Positions 50,703-59,600 of a stretch of DNA of 64,000 bases are shown here, one piece after another (within the stretch, counting starts at the first letter, position 1; every line of letters begins with the position of its first letter). Both the position numbers and the translations under genes were made by a program. Location of the stretch: the NCBI RefSeq assembly GCF_049306965.1, contig NC_133200.1, positions 20,208,501-20,272,500 on the forward strand, given 5' to 3'. The notes under the pieces are model-generated. The model made no database searches and was not told the origin of the DNA. It saw nothing but the letters and a program-made list of their open reading frames with translations. This DNA is from Danio rerio (taxonomy: Eukaryota > Chordata > Actinopteri > Cypriniformes > Danionidae).

Positions 50703-51027
50703 TAATTTCAAATTTTTTAAATGAACGTTCATCATAACAGATAGGCCTAATAAACGCAATAACGTTAATAAAATGGCAAAATAGGGCAAGATTTCAAATT
50801 TAATTTCAGTCTGGTTTTAGTTGACCGTTTTAAAATAAACAAGCACTCTCGAAAATAGTAAAAAGATTTTGAAAGGGTTCGAGTAAAGATTTTATTAGGG
50901 ACCATTAACATTAGCGTCATTTGAGAATTTACTTCCTAGGCAGTTCAACATAACAAATATTAAGGCATGATATATTAGTAATAGTCTTCATACTAACCCA
51001 GCTCTCCACAGCGGACCTCGGCCGCAT
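26391..51027 (-). CDS. efcab6: EF-hand calcium-binding domain protein 6 (31 coding exons, 1457 aa)
   Basis: Large multi-EF-hand protein; mammalian EFCAB6 (DJBP) binds DJ-1 and androgen receptor and is testis-enriched. Minus-strand exons, 5' to 3': 51027-50998, 50239-50089, 50008-49788, 49676-49597, 47918-47849, 47428-47292, 45854-45736, 45590-45469, 45386-45238, 45084-45010, 44899-44797, 44721-44554, 43313-43248, 43154-42997, 42926-42822, 41490-41319, 40451-40337, 40249-40134, 39727-39498, 39404-39317, 37405-37287, 36465-36328, 36240-36085, 35998-35782, 35674-35477, 35388-35161, 32639-32442, 31019-30833, 29674-29490, 26760-26611, 26513-26391. All borders are GT-AG, all phases fit, and the sum is 4374 nt (1458 codons with the stop); human EFCAB6 is about 1500 aa. 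The start MRPRSAVESW follows a TTACACAG, so an untranslated upstream exon is possible. No signal peptide or membrane segment was seen. Confidence 0.93.
26904..27247 (+). mobile_element. DANA-type SINE, near full length
   Basis: It opens with the tRNA-derived head GACGCAGTGGCGCAGTAGGT and a B-box-like GATTCGAGCC. The body includes GTTTCCTCCGGG, TGGTTGCGGCTGGAAGGGC-like sequence and GGCGACCCCGGATTAATAAA, with a short GAAT tail. It lies in efcab6 intron 29, between exons 29674-29490 and 26760-26611. Simple AACTG runs precede it and (AACTA)n follows at 27798-27827. Confidence 0.9.
27580..27960. repeat. probable LINE-tail fragments
   Basis: TTTACAGGGACAATACACTT and GTTAAGCTGCTTTGATACAA followed by TTTAGAAATAAAGAT resemble 3' ends of zebrafish non-LTR elements. 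They are short and coding-free, and the family is unresolved. Confidence 0.35.
28421..28480 (+). mobile_element. DANA-type SINE fragment
   Basis: A 60-bp piece with AGAGATGGGTTGCAGCTGGA and GGCATCCGCTGCGTG, isolated in efcab6 intron 29. Confidence 0.7.
28785..28963. mobile_element. short hAT-like MITE, CAGGGGTGGGCAAACT
   Basis: CAGGGGTGGGCAAACT and its complement AGTTTGCCCACCCCTG are perfect 16-bp inverted ends around 179 bp. The flanks GTAAAGAA and GTCTAGAA agree at 6 of 8 bases. Non-coding. Confidence 0.8.
29880..30563. mobile_element. TIR element, GGTAACACTTTACA-type, with internal insertion
   Basis: Left CACGCTTTACAATATGG and right AGTGTAAAGTGTTACC are inverted relatives. TAACATGAACTAACAATGAA repeats occur inside, as in a common zebrafish non-autonomous family. 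Sequence at about 30020-30420 looks unlike the rest and may be a later insertion. It lies in efcab6 intron 28. Confidence 0.5.
31186..31650. mobile_element. hAT element CAGTGGTTCTCAAACT with exact 8-bp target duplication
   Basis: CAGTGGTTCTCAAACTGTGG and the complement GTTTGAGAACCACTG border 465 bp. CATTAGAG flanks both sides exactly (31178-31185 and 31651-31658), the 8-bp signature of hAT insertion. It is nested in the element at 31048-32372. Confidence 0.92.
31880..32200. mobile_element. TIR element AAGCTGCGATCACA, nested
   Basis: AAGCTGCGATCACA at the left and TGTGACCGCAGCTT at the right are inverted. CACTTTTCGTTCC and CGAAAGTTCAAGC are inside. It is followed by GTCGCTTTGGACAAAAAACG and TAAATGTAA, the tail type also seen at 48096. 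Nested in 31048-32372. Confidence 0.6.
32855..33630. mobile_element. hAT element CAGGGGCGGACTGGCC with exact 8-bp target duplication
   Basis: CAGGGGCGGACTG and CAGTCCGCCCCTG are perfect inverted ends. GATGGCCC flanks both sides (32847-32854 and 33631-33638). Inside are a (GAT)n run at 33016-33060 and a SINE piece at 33314-33450. It lies in efcab6 intron 26. Confidence 0.92.
33314..33450 (+). mobile_element. DANA-type SINE, 3'-truncated, inside a hAT element
   Basis: The tRNA-like head GGCAGCACAACGGGTAGCGC, a B box within GGTTCGAGCTTCGG, and GTGTGGAGTTTGCATGTTC are present; the body stops after the GTTTCC stretch. Confidence 0.75.
34360..34869 (+). mobile_element. SINE3-type 5S-rRNA-derived SINE
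   Basis: The head AGCCATATCACCCTGCAGCC...GAAGCTTAGCAGGGCTAAGCC is 5S rRNA-like: it matches GCCATACCACCCTG and GAAGCTAAGCAGGG of 5S rRNA. A long body and a tail ending ACATTAAATGCACTATATAAATG follow. SINE3 is the known zebrafish family with a 5S-derived promoter. It lies in efcab6 intron 26. Confidence 0.85.
36539..36958. mobile_element. hAT-like TIR element GGGACGGATTTAACC
   Basis: GGGACGGATTTAACC at the left and CTTTAAATCCGCCCTT at the right are inverted. GGGGCCC-type motifs lie near both ends. It starts about 75 bp past the acceptor side of efcab6 exon 36465-36328. Confidence 0.65.
37025..37264. mobile_element. TIR element of the GTTCACCCAAAAAT family
   Basis: AGATAGTTCACTCCAAAAAG at the left, GGGTGAACTATGCATTTA at the right, and CTATGGAAGTCAATGG in the centre. 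It ends about 22 bp from efcab6 exon 37405-37287 on its 3' side. Confidence 0.75.
38600..38945. mobile_element. long fold-back repeat built of AACCAGCC/GGCTGGTT
   Basis: The left arm runs AAACCAGCCTAGGCTGGTTA ... CAGGCTGGTTTTAGAGGGG. The right arm is its near complement (CCCTCTAAAACCAGCCTGG ... AACCAGCCTAGGCTGGTT). Arms are about 85 bp, and the middle holds further GCTGGTTTTAGCTGG repeats. It is a non-coding palindromic element in efcab6 intron 20. Confidence 0.8.
40491..41233 (+). mobile_element. Tc1-like element, internally deleted
   Basis: CAGCGGGAAAATAAGTATTG at the left and the inverted TACTTATTTTCCCCACTG at the right, flanked by TA on both sides, are Tc1/mariner hallmarks. The plus strand at about 40910-40950 reads WPSQSPDLNPIE, the last catalytic block of Tc1 transposase. 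Most of the transposase gene is deleted. It lies in efcab6 intron 16, ending about 40 bp from exon 40451-40337. Confidence 0.9.
42060..42740. repeat. diverged interspersed repeats with GGCAGCTGTGGTTGCC
   Basis: ATCAGCAGCTGTGGTTGCC (about 42240) and ACCGGCAGCTGTGGTTGCC (about 42621) are two related pieces. AAGTGTTAAAAATAACACTT and similar motifs lie between. This is probably a decayed non-autonomous element; I could not set borders. Confidence 0.35.
44041..44109 (-). mobile_element. DANA-type SINE fragment
   Basis: The 3' end only, reversed: CATTCATTTTCTTGTCGGCT and GGGGTCGCCACAGCGGAATG, in efcab6 intron 12. The rest of that intron (43314-44553) shows nothing else I recognise. Confidence 0.75.
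46000..46400. mobile_element. relative of the 24520-25004 fold-back element, decayed
   Basis: ATTCAGCCAATCTCCAGGTC, TTCACTGAATCCCATTAGAT and GTACTAAGACCGG match the left part of the 24520 element. The right arm is poorly kept. It lies in efcab6 intron 6. The remainder of the intron to 47291 is AT-rich without recognised features. Confidence 0.5.
47461..47802 (-). mobile_element. DANA-type SINE, near full length
   Basis: Reversed: it starts with the (CATT)n tail, then GGCTTAG, GGGGTCGCCACATTGGAATG, GCGGATGCCCTTCCAGCTGC and AACCCACGCAAACATGGGGA. It ends with the tRNA-like head GCTGCGCCACCGTGCAGCC. It lies in efcab6 intron 5 and begins 33 bp upstream of exon 47428-47292. Confidence 0.9.
48096..48870 (-). 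mobile_element. L2-like LINE fragment, 3' end
   Basis: The minus strand reads the C-terminal part of an L2/CR1-type reverse transcriptase: a degenerate SRLDYC.SLLAGLPA, then HVTPLLIRLHWLPLAARIKF, a region of frame damage, and RTLAFNLPSWWNKLPNCI...ESLAVFKKRLKTQLF. The 3' end carries GCAGACGCTTTTATCCAAAG and CATTTACATGT. It is 5'-truncated as usual for LINEs and is inserted in efcab6 intron 4. Confidence 0.8.
49220..49440. repeat. unclassified interspersed repeat
   Basis: ACAGTAAAAAATGTTGGGTT and AACATAAAACAATTATGTTG look like pieces of a common zebrafish non-coding repeat. Borders are uncertain. Confidence 0.3.
50345..50384 (-). mobile_element. DANA-type SINE end fragment
   Basis: ATTTTCGGCTTAGTCCCTTT and AATCTGGGGTCGC, 40 bp, fused directly to a transposon fragment at 50385. 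Confidence 0.65.
50385..50594 (-). mobile_element. TIR DNA transposon, CAGTTGAAGTCAG family, copy 4, truncated
   Basis: GTATAGAAGTGTCTTGAAAA through GGGGGGCTAATAATTCTGAC, the reversed left half of the family. CATGGCAAAGATA is duplicated inside. It lies in efcab6 intron 1. Confidence 0.8.
50589..50732. repeat. AT-rich palindrome with (TA)n core
   Basis: A perfect small palindrome TCAATGGTATATA...TACCATTGA leads into a larger one. GAACGTTCATTTAAAAAAC at 50616 is mirrored by TTTTTTAAATGAACGTTC ending at 50730, with a (TA)n centre of about 47 bp. It can extrude a cruciform. It directly follows the transposon fragment at 50385. Confidence 0.8.
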
Positions 51028-51029
51028 TT

Positions 51030-51537
51030 CTGTGTAAAATAATCACATAAACACTTGAAACTAAAGAGGAAAACTTGACCACAACTCTTCTGTAGACAGT
51101 CGAGGACGCTCCTGTTCCCATGGATATGTTCTGCCAGTTGGCTGTCAATCAAAAATTGGTCACGCCTACAGGAATGCGCAACCAACCAGTGATCACGTTA
51201 AACATTATGCTCAATGACAAAGCGAATACATTTACAAAATATAATAGTTTTATTGAAGTGTTTGAGAGTAAAGCAGCGTTAAGAACAATGCATATTAATC
51301 TGGAGCGTCAGGTTTACTTTAAACATAAGCAAATTGTTATAGAAAGCAACGTGACGTAGTTGTTCTGTCTTCCCCAGCCAATCATCATCTCACTGGGCGT
51401 GGTTAGGAACTGTCATGGCGGCCGCCGGGAGATTGTTGTAGTGTGTCAGAGAGACAGAGCGCGGACTGTTCTGTTCATAATATTGAACTGGGTTTATTAT
51501 CTTATTAAGGGCACTTGAATGTGAACGTCTTTTAAAC
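51030..51537. promoter_or_regulatory. head-to-head promoter region of efcab6 and samm50
   Basis: Only about 510 bp separate the two start codons. Plus-strand CCAAT at 51378-51382, minus-strand CCAAT (ATTGG) at 51155-51159, a GC-box-like GGGCGTGG at 51395-51402, and a YY1-like ATGGCGGC at 51415-51422 are present. There is no TATA box. The ATG inside the YY1-like site opens a short upstream frame (MAAAGRLL, stop before samm50) if transcription starts above it. Untranslated first exons of both genes should lie here. Confidence 0.6.
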
Positions 51538-51949
51538 ATGGGGACCGTACACGCCAGGGTAAGCGTCTTTATTGTCCCTGACTTGCTGAAGAAGCCAAAG
51601 CAATGACCTTTGAAGACAGTCTTTGAATGACAGGCCGAGTTCAGAAACACGCTTAGTATTTAACTCAGCAGTAATAAGATATCAAATGTATTTTGCGCAT
51701 ATAAACGCGCACTCTAAACATACTCATATTAATATTTGCTAAACCTCAACAAATTTGAGCTGTCATACATTATTTAGTTTATTACATCAGTACAATTGCA
51801 CGTCTATAGTATTGCAGTTTAATATACTGTACTGTCTGTGAAACTAAGAATATTAATAATGAGAATAAATAAATGTTATTTTAGAATTGTTGATAAAACA
51901 GTAAGAGATCTAAAAAAACACTTTCATTCTAATATTTTTATACTAAACA

Positions 51950-52009
<60 letters not shown>

Positions 52010-55000
52010 ATGTGTACTGTATGTTGTTAACTATATTTCATAATATAGTCATATGTAAGCTATATATTTAGTTTTATTTATTACTTATAAACACACATTC
52101 TTTTAAGCTATCTTATATTTTAAGTATTAAAGTTAAATCATTAAAATTAATCAGATTTAAACACTATCCAAACTATTAAAAAAGTTTTAGATTTTTATGT
52201 ATGCCTGTTGTTACACTTTTGTAGTAATAAAGTAATATTAAAACTCTTTAACGTATATAATTTATTTACATATAAACCATGTAATAACTTTCATTTTTGT
52301 AATTACAATATTCATGTATTAAGAATTAAATTTATAGAGCAAGATAGGCATCTTTTAACATCTTCAAAATAATATTAATAAATCTACAATTTCACAATTG
52401 TTCTTTTTTTCCTTTTCTTTTGAACCCAGAGTCTGGACCCTCTTCCTATGCAAGGCCCTGAGCTGGGGGTTCAGGCAGATGACATGGATCTGGGGGAACC
52501 AGAACGTGAAGAGAAGCAGGAAGTTCTTGAAAATAAAGATGTAAGATGGACATAATGTCACATTGAATATTCATACCAATTTTATATGATATCCAGTGCT
52601 TGTACATATATAATTGTGTGTAGTTTAAACTGTATTAAAATGTCTGTGATTTCAACAGTAAAACATGCTACGGTTTTACTACAGTAAAAATCTGTAATCT
52701 GGTTAACAGTAAGTTCCGATGAATAACTGTAAATTGACTTTCCCAGAATTCCCTGCATGACACTTGACTTTTTCTGTTGACATTTCTATGGTTGTTTTTA
52801 GACTTTTATGTTACATCTAACGCTGATGAATAATTATTATTCCAATACTTTAATTTTATGTCCGTTACATGATGATGTTTAGTATTTGTGTGAATGACAC
52901 TGAGCATCTTCTATATATTAATATGTTTCTCTGCTTGTGGGAATTTATTTGTGATGAGCTTTGCTTCATTTTTATGACTTTCTCATCACTATGTGTTTGT
53001 TTATGGTTGTGTTAGCAGCATATCTGTGTAAAAAAAGATATGATGTGTAGATGTCAGTACTTTAAAAAACCGGTGTATTAACAATATGATTGAATCAAAT
53101 TCAGTGGTTTACTGTAAAAATTAGGGGTGTAACGATATTAAAACCGAACCGAAATATCGCGATACACCAACCACGATATGTATCGCGAAACTCTCGTGGC
53201 GTACCGCGGTACTCTCACGCCCCCTGCTCCCCATTGTTGAGGTTGACGTCACTTGTCTCTAACTAATTGAACCAATTTAAACACATCTTTATTATCACAT
53301 TAAATTAAATTGTTTTAGTGATGATGAGGATTTGTTCTAAATATTATATTCTAAAGTTAGTATTTTAGTGCATGTTATGTCATGTGACTTGAGTGAGCAT
53401 CACACTCGTTACTACTGGACGCAGGATGGCTGCTTCACATAGTACTGAGATTGCAGATCCCCCAGACACATTTAAGTCATCTGTGTGGAAACATTTTGGT
53501 TTTCCAGTTGAGTACAGGAATAGAATTCGTGTCCTAGACAAAGCGCACGCCTGTCTCTCTTAACTGTTTCACGAAACTTACTTGTAAGGAAAAACATTTA
53601 AAAAGTGTGGTAATTTCACAATGTGAGGGTGTAAGCAACAGAACTGCCAACAAAAGTGATTTAATGTACAAAAGTGAAACCAGAATAATGCCCAAATATA
53701 CAAAAAAGAGAGAAATATTGAGAGGGTGCTCGCTGCAGAGCCATTTGAGGAGAGGTGAGCTCCAGAGAGGGGGAGCATGAGCTGTCGCTCCTCCTCCTGT
53801 AAACTGTTTTAATGCGTACACCAACCCCACCCCTAACCCTACCCCCAGTGACATCACTCGTAGAAGAAGTGCAAAAAAGGTGGAGCTCAAGCTTAAGCTC
53901 CCCCTCTCTGGAGCTCACCTCTCCTCAAATGGCTCTGCAGCGAGCACCACTTGGAAATATTTACACTAATAAAAATAATAGCCTATAATAAAGTAACAAA
54001 TTCAAACAAAGTATCAAACAAAAATTAGTTAAACTCGAGCAAGGGGATGATAGTGAAGACAAACAAAAGAAATAAATATAATAAAACAATTCTAACTCAT
54101 GAATAACCCCTCTTACCTCGCTAAAAACTGATGAAAAGAAAAAAAGGTCTTCAGCGCCGTGCGCCGCATTCTTCCCTATACTGAATAAAATAAACAAAGA
54201 TGACCTTCACCTCTTACCTGATGTCTTTAACAATACATTTTCTACGTGTTTGCAAAATGGAAATCGTATGACATTTTCCATATCCACCTTACACTAAGAC
54301 TGAACTTGAGGAGATACAGCTATATTGTCGGGAAGGAGCGGATAATATACAAACCAATTGAAATAAAAATGTACAAACCTCACAAAATTTCTTAAAGTGG
54401 GCAAAAGTAATGCAAAATAATTTTACCCAAACGAAAGTTAAACAAAAACAACGAAAATAATAATCATGTCAGAAAAATACACGAAAAACGAGATCAAAGG
54501 AAAAAGCGCTCTCTCTCCCGCTCTTCCTGAATTGCTTTTTACATTCCCGCGCTGCGTCGCCAAATGATGATAGATCGGTCTCCTGACCAATCAGCTGTCA
54601 AAAAGGTGGACCTACAGAAATGACAGGCATCAGCTGTCGTGAAGGCGGACCAAGTGTGCCGCAAGCCTACGTTTGAGTGAAGGTTTCGGCCGTTAGATCG
54701 CCCCCTGGGGGCTGGCTGCAGTACAAGTCATAAAGCCCGCCTCCTCCGTGTTAATGAAGGAGACTTGAGCCCAAATAAAAAAAAATATTACACTTGCAAT
54801 AAAATGTCCCGAAAGATAGTTCTGGTCGATTAAGGCACTGGTTATTGTGCTGAAATAGGTGCAGATCTTCATTTGTGTAAACAGTTTGTTTTTTAGCAGT
54901 AATTTAATGCTGGGCGTGTCATCGTGATTGACAGCTGTGATTGACAGTTTCTCAAAGCGCGGCGTCTGAGCTTCGGCAGGAGACTGAAGTAGACTGAAAT

Positions 55001-56613
55001 GTTATTATTCGATTTCTGTGTTATTTTACCATGACAAAATGAGTTCAGCAGTAAACTATAGTTTCTGACATACATGATCCTGGTGGAACACTGTTTATTC
55101 GCTAAGTTCAGGGCTTTTTTCGGGCTTTATTAGTTTGCTGATACACGCCTAGCCACCCAGATAGCAAAACACAGTTCCGGCTAGATTCTCGCCTGCCGGA
55201 GACTTATCTCTTAGAGCTCAGACTGACTAATGTTACCTCTGCTGGACCTACTCCGGATGCCTGGACTCACTACCCAATTCCAGCCCGAGTCAATCGAGCT
55301 AGATGCGGCGGCCGAGCGAGCAGGCGCTGCCGCATGCGAGCCGGAATCAGCCCGCGACGCCGCGAGTAAGTTATGCGCTGCGGCCTGGAGCTGGCGCGAT
55401 TGAATATATAAAACCCTCATATTTGTTAACGTTATTACATCCATTTGTGTTGATATGACAGCAAACGCATGCTGAGAAGTTCGGGGGGCGTAGTTGATTT
55501 TACATAAAGCGTTTGATTGGAAGCTCGACTCTGCTCATTTTCGCGGCTCCTCCTCTGGCTCCATCAGACAATCCTTCTGCGCATGTCTGGCTCCAATTTC
55601 AGCAGTCTTTTGCGACAGTTTGTGCCCGTCAAGCAGGCGTTTTGCCCTCAAGGCGTTCAATGGGAAAAAGGGCCGTCCATATTTTTTACAGTCATTGAGG
55701 CGGACCTACAATACATAAATGACCGGCATAGAGGGAGCGGGAGAGAGAGAGAGAGAGATCAGGAGGCAAACATACAGCCGGCTACAACCCTAACATTAGT
55801 TTCAGACACAACCGCAATGTATTTTACTGGTGAATATGTCATGAAAAAACACTTTACAAACACATTATATGTATATTTTTCATTAATTTAAACGGAAACC
55901 TATCTATCTAAATGAAACCATATAATTAAAAATGAGCGTCTGTGTCTGCACAGAGATCAAGTCTCTCATCGGAGAATGTGGATATTATTGTGTTTTTGAA
56001 GAAGATCTTTCACTAGTCTACACTGCAGTTATTTATTTAATTTTACTTTACTTAGTTAAGATGGCTGCACTAAAGAGAATAGTTTTTTTTCTGACTAGTC
56101 TATATTGGAGGTATTTATTTAATTCTAGTTGTTTACTCGGGTATCCTGACTGTACTAAAAATGTAATGAAAAAGTTAATAAAGAAAAAGTTAAGATGTTC
56201 TTGTTATTGAGTGAACTGTCCCTTAGCATTGCTGTTAACATGACATCAACCCTAACCCCACAGCAAACAGAAACCGAACCGTACCGAACCGAACCGTGGC
56301 TCCAAAACCGTGAACCGAACCGAACCGTGCCTTTTGTGTATCGTTACACCCCTAGTAAAAATTAACAATTGTTTTTATGGTTTATATCGTATTTCCAAAC
56401 TGGAAAATCTTTTTTTTTTTTTTTTTTTAAATTCGACAGTTTTGTACAGTGTATATTTACAGTGTATATTTACAGTGTTTTTGTTTGTGTTTTGATTGCT
56501 CAGGTTGTTGTACAGCATGTGCACATTGATGGACTTGGACGAACAAAGGAAGATATTTTAACGTATGAGATCGCTGATGTTTTCCATGCCAAAAACTTGA
56601 TAGATGTGAGTAT

Positions 56614-56693
<80 letters not shown>

Positions 56694-59600
56694 TTTCTTT
56701 CTTTCTTTTTTTCTTTCTTTCTTTCTTTCTTTCTTCCTTTTTTTCTTTCTTTCTATTAATCTATGTAAGAACGGAAACCTTAATGAAACAGTTTTGAATA
56801 ATAACATAAATTATATTAAGTTATCTCTAAAAATAATGTTTGTATGTGTTTTAAGCAACATTTTGACTTAACAATGTTAAAAAGGCTCCCACTATATAGG
56901 TTTTTTTTTTTTACTGTGATTTTCTTTGGCTGGAAACTCTGGACGGCATTGAGACATGCCATTAATATTCTTATATTCATTTGTACTAAACTGTCAGGAC
57001 GCACAGATAGTAGATTCATTATTTTGCTGTTATTGTGATATTTCAGTCAATTTCTTTTTCGCTTAAAAAAAATCTGGTTTGAGGTTAGCATCTTAAGCTA
57101 GAGCACAAAATGCTGAAAAGTAATTGTGATTTAAACAATATTATACTATTCAGATATTTATTTTTTGTTTGTTTTAAATGCTATTAAATGCTATTAGTTT
57201 TTTTTATTGACTATCATGATTTTTATTAAAACTGTGTGTTTTTATTTACAATAATGTTCCAGGTAATGAAAAAGTCCCATGAGGCCAGACAGAAACTTTT
57301 ACGTCTGGGGATTTTCAGGCATGTGGAAGTGGTCATCGACACTGCTGAAGGTGCGACACAAATCCAAATCCAGTGATAGTGACAGTAGGGTTCTTACAAG
57401 TATCTATATTTCAATATCTTTTGATACTGAAATATCTTAAATGATACAATATCAATTTTCTGCAATCTATCAATGTCCGCTGCACCCTTTCTCCAGCAGT
57501 AAGCAGGAGGGGGGGGGCCTTTTGTACTTTCAGGGGGCACACTTTAACATACATCACAAACTACTTAAACAATTATTCAAAGTCATTTTTTTATGCATCA
57601 CTTCTGCAGTCTTCATAAACGAGCTTCCATGTTAATTTATTTGACAAGTAACTTTGTATTGTAGGATAACACATATTTAACATTCAAGTACATCAAGGCT
57701 CATTTTTGCACCTTTAACAGATGCAGTTGAAGTCAATTTTTTTGCCCTCCCGTAAATTTAAAATGATGTTTTCTAAGTGATCTTTAAGAAACCACAGAGA
57801 TTTTCACAATTTTTTCTATAAAATAAACATAATTCTTCTAGAGTCATAATAAGTCTTATTTCTTATCGTTTGTCTTGAATAAAAGCAGTTTTAAGGTTGG
57901 TATTATTAGCCTCCTTAAGAAATATTTACTGTCTATTTTTTGATTGTCCACACAACAAATCAGTTATACAATGACTTGACTAATTCTTCTAACTTTCCTA
58001 GTAAACATAGCAAGGCAATAACTCAGTTAATCCATCTTTCCCTCAGGCAAGTAATCTCATGAACACTTGATGATAATAATTGTGGAACCAAGATCACTAC
58101 TTGTTATACACTTTTTATACACATATACACTTATTTAACAACACACTTTACATGCCAATTTGCACATATAATGTTGTATATAGTAATATACCTGTTCATA
58201 CATGTGTTAATTTGTGTATTTGCATTCACTATTTCTAATTTTAAAATATGTTTATTATTTGTTTATTGTCCTGTCCCTGTAATTTTTTTGCACTGTAGAA
58301 GCTCTGTCACGAAATGAGCATGACTGATAAAAAAAATTTGATCAAAGTGTAAATCTGTTTTCCAGTACTTGTTGATTGTTTGTAAATTTAAGACTGCGTT
58401 TCCTACTGTAAAGCTACGTACACTCAATTTCTGATTATTAATACCCATGCATAGCCAAGGACTTCCTATATGAAAAGTTTTAAAATCGCTAGTGGAAACA
58501 GAAGTCTAATATAATCAAGAGGGAACATTTTGTTTTTCAGAACATAAACATGACTGAAGTGGATTTTTTTTCCTCATTACCTGTGTCAATTTGAGGCTTA
58601 ACTTCTGCTGAATGTGTGAAATGGATGTGCGCACCACCGTCACTGACAAAAGTCAAGGGAAAGCAGAGAGAGGGAGTGCATGTGACACCGAGAGTGCACA
58701 AGAGAGGCCTCAGTCATATCTCCATCTAACTTCCGATGGCTGACCATGCTTCTCCGTGGCGTTTTAGTTGTGATACAAAAATAACCCTCCAAATTTAGGG
58801 GGCCAAGCTTGTTGACTTGGGGCCCCTAGAACCGCCACTGCTCTAAGTTAACCTTACAATAGATTTTTATTATATTTGTAACCCCGCCGGTCCTACACAA
58901 CCCAACCCACTTTGAGCTGGTATCGAACCGGCGGCCTTCCGCATGTGAGTCGGTTGCTCTAACAAGGAGGCTAAAGATCATGGCCTCTAGAGTCTGTGGC
59001 TAGAGCAGCTTTAGAGGTCAGAGGAGTGAGGTTTACCTGCACATCAATTACTAGCTGGCCTCTGTTACATACAGTATATACATTTTAAAAGATATCATAT
59101 CATTTATTTAGGATTCTTACGGGTTTTCAAAATGCTTGAATTTTAATGCAAAAATCACTTTAATAGGAGGTTTCAGCACAGTTGTGTGGGTAAAGTGTGT
59201 TAGCATAGCCAGCATCTATTGGCAAAAATTAATTAATTCTATTTTTTACAATCACACTTGATAAAAACAGTTTTCCCTTTGTACATGTCATCAGCGCGGT
59301 AAAGCCCCGGCCATTCGTTAAATACATACATTTACTGTACAAACATAAATGAATAAATACTCCAGTATTGTGACAGCATTAATGTAACTGATGACAGTCT
59401 GTATGTCCTCTTATGCTCAGGTGCAGACGCGCTGCCCAACGGCCTGGATGTGACATTTGAGGTAAAGGAGCTCAGAAGAATGACAGGAAGTTACAACACC
59501 ATGGTTGGGAACAACGAGGGCAGCATGGTGAGATCCTGAAGACGCCTGTGTGTGTTTGTTATGATGAGGAATCACAAAGACAATCAAGTGCTGATTTCTT

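Larger units (their letters stand above)
53122..56354 (+). mobile_element. 3.2-kb hAT (ZBED-type) transposon, decayed, exact 8-bp target duplication
   Basis: TAGGGGTGTAACGAT at the left and ATCGTTACACCCCTA at the right are perfect inverted ends. GTAAAAAT flanks both sides (53114-53121 and 56355-56362). Subterminal ACCGAACCG repeats occur near both ends. A transposase N-terminal fragment starts at 53426, and later insertions fill the middle (53720-53953; GC-rich block about 54590-55733). It lies in samm50 intron 2. Confidence 0.9.

Noticed and set aside
56369-56807. Phe/Ser-rich and Lys/Glu-rich frames on both strands
   Set aside because: They are translations of the (CTTT)n microsatellite next to samm50 exon 3.
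58880-58975. Functional tRNA gene
   Set aside because: A and B boxes are present but I could not form an acceptor stem or a proper terminator; a SINE head is more likely.
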